Positions 55,999 to 64,000 of a stretch of 64,000 nt of DNA are shown here, piece by piece (position 1 is the stretch's first letter; each line of letters starts with the position of its first letter). The position numbers were made by a program, and so were the translations under genes. Under the pieces are notes generated by a model, which saw only the letters and a list, made by a program, of their open reading frames with translations, made no database searches and was not told the DNA's origin. The stretch is from Gamarada debralockiae (lineage: Eukaryota > Ascomycota > Leotiomycetes > Helotiales > Hyphodiscaceae): assembly GCA_002803225.1 (NCBI GenBank), contig NXFV01000051.1:1-64000 (forward strand), in the 5' to 3' direction.

Positions 55999-57147
55999 TT
56001 ACATTTCAATCAATAATTTGACTGCACCAGTTAAAGCGCCTGCACTGAAAGTCTTGTATCCCTCCTCTATATCCTTAAATTCAAATTCTGGGATTGGCAG
56101 TTAGCGAGGCTAGGCTCACTGGCTGAAGCGGCATACGTGCTATGAGTAAACATTGGTACAGGGCTTTTCAACTTCCCTAACAAGGACATCTTCAAAAGTA
56201 ATGGGGTAGTAACACCGTCGTTGAGCTGTGTAGTCATTGCTATGCACAAATATCAGCAATATCCAACAATTCAAATCTCAGAAAATGAGCCTACAAATAT
56301 TGTGTGACCACGATTTCTGCAAGTGAAAGTCAACTTTCGAAGAATGAACCCCAACATTTGCAATTGTACCACCAACCGCTACCAAAGTTTGCGCAGTGTC
56401 AATGGTTGATGCAAAGCCGACAGCCTCAATAACAGTATCACATCCTTTCCCTTCTGTAAGAGATCTCACAACGGCCTCAGCGTCTTCGATCTCTGGATTG
56501 ATAATAAAATCTGCTCCCAATATCCTGGCAATCTCCAAACGTTTTGGAACTTTGTCAATAGCGATGATGATAGACGGTGAAAACAATTGAGCAGTGATTA
56601 AGGCTGCAAGACCGACTGGTCCAACTCCGATTATAGCAACCGCAGAACCGGGTTGAACCTCACCCCTAAGTACTCCACATTCATAGCCTGAGGAAAACAC
56701 GTCACTCAGTAACACCATAGCTCTGGGGTCAGCATCCACCGGGATCAGATGCATAGAATTATTTGCATATGGGACTCGAGCATACTCTGCCTGCAGGCCA
56801 TCCAACGTATGACCCATCTGCCAGCCGCCGGTTCTGCAATGGCCAGGCATTGATCGACGACAGTACTCGCAGGATGAACAGGCACTGATGCAGCTGACAA
56901 TGACCCTGTCTCCAACCTTGAAGTTCTCGACGTCTGGCCCTATTTCATCGACATAACCAATTCCTTCGTGACCCAAGATACGGCCAATGCCACTCTCTGG
57001 GTGAACACCATCGCGGATGTGGATGTCGGTGCCGCAGATGCTGGCGTGGGTAACTCTGATAATAGCATCGGTACGGCGTTGAATAGTGGGTTTGGGCCGT
57101 TCGACAAGTTTGACGTTACCGATTGAGATCCAGGCGAGAGCTTTCAT
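55999..57147 (-). CDS. zinc-containing alcohol dehydrogenase (MDR superfamily)
   Basis: Three exons (57147-56295, 56239-56141, 56087-55999) give 346 residues in phase, the usual length. Catalytic zinc ligands are Cys38 (SICGTDIH), His60/Glu61 (ILGHEGIGYV) and probably Asp149 (LLSDVFSSGYE). The structural zinc site is Cys90, 93, 96 and 104 (CSSCEYCRRSMPGHC). GVGPVGLAAL (174-183) is the NAD(P)-binding turn, followed by an acidic residue at the end of strand 2 (IIIAIDK) that favours NAD. The C-terminus FKDIEEGYKTF is standard. The second intron needs a GC donor (A|GCACGT...CAG, 53 bp); the only in-phase GT alternative would be 32 bp and add residues. Closest in style to class III/threonine-dehydrogenase-like MDR enzymes; the substrate is not deducible. 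Divergent from the RidA gene. Confidence 0.82.
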
Positions 57148-57769
57148 GTTTTACGGTTGAGAGTTTGATTTTTCAAGTGAAAGGAGGCTAGAGGTTTCGG
57201 TACAGGTATATCTGGTGGACAACCTGAAAAGAGATACGAAGCAAGGGGCAAAAATGTCGATGATAAGATTCCGAGATATAGCATTTCTTATCTTACCCAT
57301 GATTGCCAAATGATCTGCGAAGACAAATTTCTCTTCAATAATTTCTCAGATGCTTCTCTTCCCTGTAAAGCCATGGCATGAAGGACAACCCCGGCTTAGA
57401 ATCCAGCCGGGATCTTGCCCCACTTACCGCTTTGGTCGAAAATCTGCCGTGACTCCCCGTGGTCCTGCCTCTCCCGTATTCCTGCCTCTCCCGTAGTCTA
57501 ATCTCTGAAGTCGTCGATTTGCTTTTACTTCTTTCTTTCAAGTTCGAGGCCGCAAAGAAAGAGATTTTATGAAATTTTCAGTACCGAACGAGTGAAACCC
57601 GATCAGCTAATTCCGCACCAGGAGTGTTGTTTACGTGTCGTCCAAGGAATGGGTATAAAGACGTTAAGACCACATTCCTTCCTCTCTCACTCGAAGCAAA
57701 CTCAGATTGTGTTCTCATTACTATCTGCATCCTTCAACTACTTCACCATCTTCATCCTACTCACGTACA
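57148..57769. promoter_or_regulatory. divergent promoter region, ADH / RidA
   Basis: The 622 bp between the two start codons. Near 57470-57500 is a short tandem of CCTGCCTCTCCCGTA-like units. The last 80 bp before the RidA ATG are pyrimidine-rich. The shared region suggests joint control, which is inference. Confidence 0.4.
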
Positions 57770-58249
57770 ATGTCTGATTTGACATACACAAGCTACGAAG
57801 GCTACGGACAGAGGGCGAAGAAGAACCTTCGGTACAGTCAAGCCGTCCGTGTAGGTGACATCATTGAATGTTCAGGCCAAGGTCCGTGTCCCTCCTATCA
57901 ATGACTCACATCGCCAAAATTTTCCCTAATAGAATTTCCAGGTGGATGGGATCGTGAAACCGACAAGATTGCACGTGAGATCAACGCCCAAATCGAGAAG
58001 GCTTTCGAGAATGTCGAGCACACACTCAAGACCGCTGGGGCAAAAGGCTGGCAAGATGTATTCTTCATTCGGTCATACCATGTACCAATGAATGATGAGG
58101 CAATGGAGGCAATGGTCAGATGTTTGAAGCAATATGCCCCAGATCACCAACCGGCCTGGACAAGTATCGGTGTTCCGAGACTGGCTTTTGATGATATGAG
58201 AGTGGAAATCGAGGTTAGGGCTTATGTATCTCTGGAGAAGAAGGCATAA
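57770..58249 (+). CDS. RidA/YjgF/UK114-family protein
   Basis: Two exons (57770-57881 and 57942-58249) join in phase to 139 residues. The chain shows the RidA fold in order: YSQAVRVGDIIECSGQGGWD, then INAQIEKAFENVEHTLKTAG, DVFFIRSYHVPM, PAWTSIGVPRLAFDDMRVEI and EVRAYVSL. The Arg of VRAYV corresponds to the substrate-binding Arg of the family. RidA proteins hydrolyse reactive enamine/imine intermediates; many fungal paralogues, including this WDRETD-type subgroup, lack a proven substrate. Intact and of normal length. Confidence 0.85.
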
Positions 58250-59717
58250 TGCGATGCCTTGAAAGGAAAAGGACTTGGGAGATTTGATCAGCGCACAAAA
58301 AAACAACAAAATTTAGTGGTGGAGGTCAACGAGAGGCACTATTGTGCCCCACCGTTCTTCATAGCGTTGGATACTTTCTATGCAGACAATAACACCAGAG
58401 AAAAATGGATCTCCTCTTTCGATCTTCCTTGCGCTATGTGCAGTCATTTTTGAAGCCTTTTAGTATGTAATATTATTGGGGAGAACTGGTGATGTCCTAA
58501 GGCAATTGGTGGGTGTCGGTAGGCAGGGACGCTGTCACTATCAAGAAGTACGAGTAGTTGCTGGTTACTAAGTATGGTTGAGAATGCTTTATTGAGTTAA
58601 GCACGAAGCTTCTATCTAAAGAAACTAATACAGACTTATATAGAACCTTAGCGCTTCTTGGACCTTAGGGCCCCTAGCTTCAAGGTCCCTTAATCACGTG
58701 ACCACAAGTTGACCTATGCTTGCAAGTTCTCTCGCCTGGCCCGCGAGCCTCAGGTTGCAAGACTGGCTGTGTGGGTAACATCGGATTAGTCAAGCATTCC
58801 TTCAATTTTTCCTGTCAAATAATTCGGGGAACAGAGAAGGGTCAATAGAAATAGTCTACTAGAGACTATCCATCTTTGTTCTCATCAGCTCATATAGAGG
58901 TTTTTGAACCCACATGGAGCTGCAGAAGCTAGAGTGTTTTAAAAGATTCGGTTCGCAAACTTGGCTTCGATTCAATCCTTGTATCTTCGACTGCGCTGCA
59001 ATAAACATAACTTGAAGCGACCTAAAATGCAAGAATCAAAGAAAGTTGGGCCTCCGGCTTAAAAAGGAATCTGGACGAGCTGGACGAAGCTCAAGGATTC
59101 TTGAAACAACCCCCAAAATTCACAGCATTTACCCACGACAGCACTTTCTTTCTCACCCGTTCTCCGGGCAAGGTTCATTTCAAGAATCCGTGCATTCAAA
59201 TATTTTTCTACTCATGACAGGTTGAACCTAAGATAACAATGACTGCATCAATAAGTTTTCCGTTCTTCCCCGTCCTAGCATTGATTAGGGGTCCTCGCTT
59301 AATACTCGCCCTTACTTCCCCGTCCCCAACAGGCTACTCCTGAAAAACTTAGCTCCGGGCAGAACCCCGGATTGGATCGCCCGTGCCACTTCACAACCTT
59401 TCCGCTATGTTTACGGACTCTATATGGGATAGATACATAGGATGATACACAATGATAACGTACCTCCTTGTTATTGGGCTATTGCCTACAATCACCTCGA
59501 GAATGAGAAGACCATTCTTGGGTTTGGGCTTGTGGATCAGATAATGTTCTTTTGAGCGATGGAGGTAGTATCGAGCACTTGGAGCCTTCTTATCCCATCT
59601 CAACATCCAAAAGTATAAAGAAAGTCATCCTTTTGGACATTTGGACATAGGGAAGGCCCAAATCCAACCGTACTTTGAACAACTTCTTTCTCCGAAATAG
59701 GCTCAGCGTTGATTAAA
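58250..59717. other. 1.5 kb without genes
   Basis: The 3' flank of RidA, then a segment (58514-58780) that begins TGTCGG and ends GTAACA and could be a solo LTR, then the upstream region of the sugar transporter. No coding frame is convincing. Confidence 0.4.
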
Positions 59718-61948
59718 ATGCGCAACCCAAATCGCTACAACAATTCCGTGATTCTCTTTGTCGCTTTAGGTTCCTTCACTTATGGCTTCAATTCCTCAAT
59801 TGTTGCCTCCTTTACCGGATTGCCTTCATTTTATTCGTATTTTAACCTTTCTAGCGATGGGCTAAGAGCATCTTATACCCAGAACATGCTAGGAGGTGAG
59901 TTCTTTGCCTTTCATGCTCCTGTTTTCAAGACTGGAATCTAACATTGTCAGCGCTCAACTCGCTGTACGCTGCAGGCGGGCTAATTGGATGTGGAATCGT
60001 CAGCTGGCTAGCAGATAAAGCCGGACGAAAGCTTTCTATTCAAATTATTTGTATTGCGTGTGTTATGGCATCAATCATCACGACAAGCTCTGTCAACATA
60101 GGTATGCTGCTAGCCGGTAGAACTTTGCAAGGAATCAGGTAAATCCTTCCGGCCCAAAAGTTAATGCTTCGTTGATGTTTTCCTCATAGCTCAGGAATGA
60201 TCGATACAATTTGCCCCTTGTACCAATCTGAAGTTTCGCCAATGCACACCAGAGGCCGCATGGTGGGCACGCATGCGGCTTTGCTCGTAATGGGCTATGT
60301 AAGTGCTCATAAGACCCCTTTTTACGCTGTATTTGAATCAAAAGTCAGCCACAATTATTGACAACACCAGGCAGGAGCCAGCTGGGTCGGTCTAGGCTGC
60401 TACTTTGCCGAAAATCCTCAAGTTCAATGGCGTCTGTGCATCGCACTTCAACTCGTCGCTCCCCTTCTCCTCCTGTTAGGGTCTCCCTGGGTCCCTGAGT
60501 CTCCCCGCTATCTCATCTACAACAACCGCGTCGCGGAGGCTCGATCAATACTCCAAAAGTTGCACCATACAGCTGATGATTTGGATCACTCTTTCGCAGA
60601 GATGGAATTCGAGCAGATTTGCAGCCAAGTGAAATTAGATCGGGAACATGAGATGCCATTCTTGGCTCTGTGGAAAAACAACGGAACGAGGAAGAGGCTA
60701 CTATTAGGATTCTTTGTGGTTTTCGCTGCGCAAAGTAGTGGAGTTTTGGTATGTTCCCCTTTATCCCCCCCTCCCCCCCCCAAAAAACCAGCCTTTGGTA
60801 TCTTCAGGATAAATCAAAAATTAAATAAGAAGATGCTGACCTGCTAACCTTAAATGAAGGTGATCAATAACTACCAACTTACCCTTTACAAAGGTCTCGG
60901 TGTCACTGGCTGGAAAGCATTGCTATTGTTGGGAATTTACACCACATGGGCGGCGGTGATGAATTGGGTTAATGCTCTGCTTCTGGATCGCTTTGGCAGA
61001 ATCAAGTTGATGACTTTTGGAATGGTTAGTATCCTTCTTTTCTCTTCCGTCACACGCCATCCGGTTTCAACGATCCAAGTTTTCAAATTTTCAACTGACG
61101 CCAAAATGTAAAATACAGCTTGGAGCAGCTATTGCAGTATCATGCGAAGCAGCGCTGGTCGCCAAATTTGCTGGTACGGACAATGCAGTCGGGAATGGAT
61201 TTGCAATTTTATGCCTGTTCGTGTTTATCACCTTCTTTGCTGGTGGGATGGATGCTTGTCAGTTCCCTTCCCGATTTTATTCATTCCTCATCAATCTCCT
61301 CTCCTTGCTTTTATGGATTATGGCTGACCTAACTCTTGCAAATAGCATGCTAGTATGTTCCCCATACTTCACATCGCTGCCATTCCCCCTCAAGTTCCAA
61401 GCTAACCTTCCACATAGTGTCTATATGTCCGAGCTCTTCCCAACCTGGATGCGCGCCCAAGGTGTCGCGTTCTCCGTTGCGGGACTCTTTTCCGGAACTC
61501 TAATCTATACTGGCGCAGCTTCAGATGCGTTTGCTGCCGTCGGATGGAAATATTACCTTGGTACCTTCCTCGTCTTTCTTCTGACCCCATTCCTCCGCAT
61601 CTAAACCCCTTCAAAGCCAAGACGCTAATTCCACGCTACCCAATAGTCTTTATAATTGTACCTCTTGCATGTATAGCGATTATCTGGTTCATGCTTCCTG
61701 AAACCAATGGCCTGTCCCTCGAGGAAGTTGGCGCATTGTTCGGTGATGAGATCGTGATTGAGACCAATGTTGCCGTGCAGGGAGAGATAGTGAGGGGAGA
61801 GATAGTGAGGGGAGAGATAGTGAGGGGAGAGATAGTGAGGGGAGAGATAGTGAGGGGAGAGATAGTGAAGGAGTCAAAAAGGGCAAATTTGAGCTTGAGT
61901 GAGAAGGGGAGGTCAAAATTTGAAAGTGAGGGTGCGGAGAACGTCTAG
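59718..61948 (+). CDS. MFS sugar transporter (sugar porter family)
   Basis: Nine exons (59718-59895, 59952-60138, 60190-60298, 60371-60748, 60860-61024, 61119-61257, 61346-61352, 61418-61560, 61647-61948) sum in phase to 535 residues. Sugar-porter signatures appear in order: YGFNSSIVASFTGLPSF, WLADKAGRKLS, AGRTLQGI, YQSEVSPMHTRGRMV, VPESPRYLI, LLLDRFGRIKL, YVYMSELFPTWMRAQGVAF and FMLPETNGLSLEEVGALFGD. Exon 7 is only 7 nt; without it the SCYVYMSELFP loop cannot be built in frame. The C-terminal tail carries six GEIVR/K pentads. Substrate unknown, with the family pointing to hexoses, disaccharides or related polyols. It is convergent with the regulator gene at the right edge. Confidence 0.83.
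61781..61870 (+). repeat. 15-bp minisatellite, six copies, in coding sequence
   Basis: GGAGAGATAGTGAGG is repeated five times exactly, with a sixth copy ending GAAG. It encodes GEIVR pentads in the cytosolic tail of the sugar transporter, and the period preserves the frame. Confidence 0.95.
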
Positions 61949-62268
61949 GAGGGGGTTGGGACAAGTTTGATCGATGGGTGAAAAGCCTACACTTTATAGA
62001 GTATGTATAGGTGGATGGTTTAGGGGGACGAATTGTACGTTCTATGGGGAGCAATTTAGAAGTGGGAACGTATGTGGCAGTGTAAAGTTGGAAACTTAAG
62101 AGAAAAAATTTTGCATTCCGAATAGAGCATAAATCTCCTTCACTTGAAACAGGCAAACTGTTGTGAACCCCAAAATATTCTGCCTTCGAATGCTGAAACT
62201 TCTAACCCCTAACGCCAAAGCAAATGGAATTGATGTACCTGAAGAACATAAAGCCATGTACGCATTAA
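61949..62268. other. convergent intergenic region
   Basis: Lies between the stops of the sugar transporter and the transcription-factor gene; nothing recognised. Confidence 0.45.
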
Positions 62269-64000
62269 TTAATCCAAGCTGAGCTCCCCAAACAAAGTCT
62301 CCAGTATCTCTCTTCCTCTTCCGAAGTCCTCACTCTCCTCCGCCCAGAAATCCATCGCCGAAATAGCCTCTGTAATAATATCTCTCCAATCTGCCAGCTT
62401 GTCTGTCTTAATCCCCCCCTTCACTGCTGCTAAGAGACACAGCGCACTCGACAATACAAGTCTACCTACATACCAGCTCCCATGATGGCGATGTCTCACT
62501 GGCCTCAGTAAAATCCAATGGATACTACTGTCTATCGCTTTTAAGACGAGGGATTGGATGCCGGGGGGGCATGACGGATAGGGGACGTGGTGGATTGCGT
62601 AATAGAGGAAGGGACGATACAGCCAGGACTTTATCTCGAGGGCACGGAATTGGACAGTAAAGCGCAGTTCGTGATTGGGTCGGATGTCGAAGTCGGAGAA
62701 CTGGATTGGCTCGGGAAGGGTGATGAACCTGGCGCAACTATTTTAGAACTCAACTGTTTATACGGGATATTGTAGATTGATAAAGGTGATGGAATGAAGG
62801 AATAAGTGGTTCCTACCAATCACTGAGTTGATGTTCAAACTCATCTGCAGCTCTGACCATACGGTGAATATGAGCTTCATCCCAGCTGTGATGATCGGCA
62901 TCGTATAAATTCAGAAGAACGCGGGTACCAAGTCTACTGAGTATGATATCGGTAAGGTAGAAGAACCAAGCCTGCTCCTGCATCTTGTCGGAACTTATCT
63001 CCATATCCTGGAGCTGCGAAAAGCTCTCTGGAGTTGTTTCGAAAAGGGACTTCGCCGAATTATCAACTTCCATCCCACTATCGAGGTTTGAAGGTGGTGT
63101 GGGAAGAACATGGGGGTATTTGACCTCTGCTAATAACGAGGCAGGTAAGGGTAGTTCTGTTCGCAGCTCGCTGTCGACAATTAGTTATATTCTAGGTTTA
63201 ATCAAAGGTAGAACACACCACATGGACTTATAACAAGACCAATACAGACTAGCTTCTAATCGTTGCGCATCGGAAGATTGATTGGAGGACTGGTCTTTGC
63301 GAGAATGAACATCTTGGCACCTTAAATAGGTATAAAGAGTGGATGAAGAGTACGAAAACCATCTCCATGCGCGTAAAGGATTCATGATATACATTTCATA
63401 GACCCCACATAGGAAGATACATTGTGTGGCAAGTATACTCGGTTCAAGAAGTCCGATCCGCTTACAAGCAGCGTCGTAGTAGACCTTTCCTACGGACAAC
63501 GATGCACTATGAAGCCTTTTTGATGAGACTTTTCCGTCCAAGGGAGCAATTTGGTTGTATAAATCACTGAAAGGCCGTGCAATGCACCCCAGAGCACACA
63601 TAATCATCTGTCAACCAATACAATTGAGCGACTTGCACTTCTTGAATGGTCTTTAGATAAGGTTGGACTCACAGTGAGACATGACTCGCCATTCCATCGC
63701 AGTCCGTCTTGAGCTACGTTTCTTGCACAATTCCTTGCGACTTCTACATCCAAAACTGGACATTTTGTATGTACGCGGCACAGGAAAGCTTCAACAAGAC
63801 GTGGAACCGACTCCTCATTTATTGAAGCAGGGGTGAGAGGGCCACTACTACGACCTTCTACGATGGCGGTAGTTGCTATCGCACCGTTGGACCCTTCAGT
63901 GAAGAGTGAATCGGTGATAGAGCCCCAAGGATACTGCTTTTGAAATACTGGCCAATCAAGGACAGCATCTGGAGAAGTCCGACAGGCAGGTGTCATCATG
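62269..64000 (-). CDS. fungal-specific transcription factor domain protein (5' end outside window)
   Basis: Visible exons are 64000-63673 (incomplete), 63607-63219, 63170-62817 and 62728-62269, all in phase, giving about 510 residues to the stop. The order SINEESVPRLVEAFLCRVHT, KCPVLDVE, then SCLTMIMCALGCIARPF, CIFLCGVYEMYIMNPLRAWR, SLYWSCYKSMCELRTELPLP, VLPTPP and LSDWFITLPEPIQFSDFDI, ending WLYRPFLYYAI and HGSWYVGRLVLSSALCLLAA, is the middle-homology region (Fungal_trans type) of Zn2Cys6 regulators. The DNA-binding cluster should lie upstream, beyond 64000. Placed next to the sugar transporter, ADH and RidA genes, it could regulate them; that is inference from position. Confidence 0.78.

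Noticed and set aside
61017..61604. Single long frame across part of the sugar transporter
   Set aside because: It reads through three introns; the spliced model restores family motifs that this frame lacks.
1..64000. CRISPR arrays, bacterial operons, Shine-Dalgarno sites, phage or plasmid features
   Set aside because: The window has eukaryotic gene structure throughout; no regularly spaced repeats with spacers were seen.

Overview
The window looks like nuclear DNA of a filamentous ascomycete (Pezizomycotina). Genes have short spliceosomal introns, mostly 46-124 bp, with GT donors, CTRAY-like branch points and AG acceptors. The families present are typical of that group: 2EXR, FSH1, Zn2Cys6 regulators, SesB-like/NB-ARC/TPR and PigL-type/NACHT/ankyrin NLRs, and an OCH1-like glycosyltransferase. 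A leotiomycete is a weak guess from the mix of families. Exon structures were assembled by hand by joining frames across splice sites. Wherever I give a complete exon list, the summed exon length is a multiple of three.

Layout. 0.7-1.6 kb: decayed PhzF-like gene (-). 2.1-3.9 kb: acyltransferase-3 membrane protein (-), divergent from an OCH1-like glycosyltransferase with a charged repeat tail (+, 4.7-6.3). 7.9-10.7 kb: large disordered membrane protein with an EGF-like domain (-). 10.7-14.7 kb: no gene I can support. 14.8-18.8 kb: intact NLR, SesB-like hydrolase/NB-ARC/TPR (-). 20.1-20.7 kb: GFA-family protein (-). 21.1-22.8 kb: decayed flavoprotein (-). 23.5-25.5 kb: MFS transporter (-). 26.5-29.2 kb: remnants and an unrecognised membrane protein (+). 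30.6-36.8 kb: a conserved block with a 2EXR protein (-), FSH1-like serine hydrolase (+), proteasome subunit Rpn5 (-) and a BTB protein (+). 37.1-42.4 kb: a hypothetical ORF, a ruined PigL_N/NACHT/ankyrin NLR and a ruined ankyrin gene (-). 42.4-45.4 kb and 51.1-54.2 kb: AT-rich, gene-poor stretches carrying three MITE-like inverted-repeat elements.

Between these two AT-rich stretches sit two intact, divergently transcribed genes. One is a Zn2Cys6 + PHD-finger protein (-, 45.5-47.3). The other is an Hsp70/HSPA12-like ATPase whose C-terminus is a second Zn2Cys6 cluster (+, 47.8-51.0). I consider this pair the most interesting object in the window: an actin/Hsp70-fold ATPase apparently welded to a DNA-binding module, beside a chromatin-reader-like protein with the same kind of module.

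54.5-64.0 kb looks like a small catabolic or transport neighbourhood: a dead sugar transporter (-), a zinc alcohol dehydrogenase (-), a RidA protein (+), an intact sugar transporter with a 7-nt micro-exon (+), and the 3' part of a fungal-type transcription factor running off the right edge (-).

Many dead genes here carry TGG->TAG/TGA, CAA->TAA or CGA->TGA stops, as expected from C->T mutation of the repeat-induced point mutation (RIP) kind.
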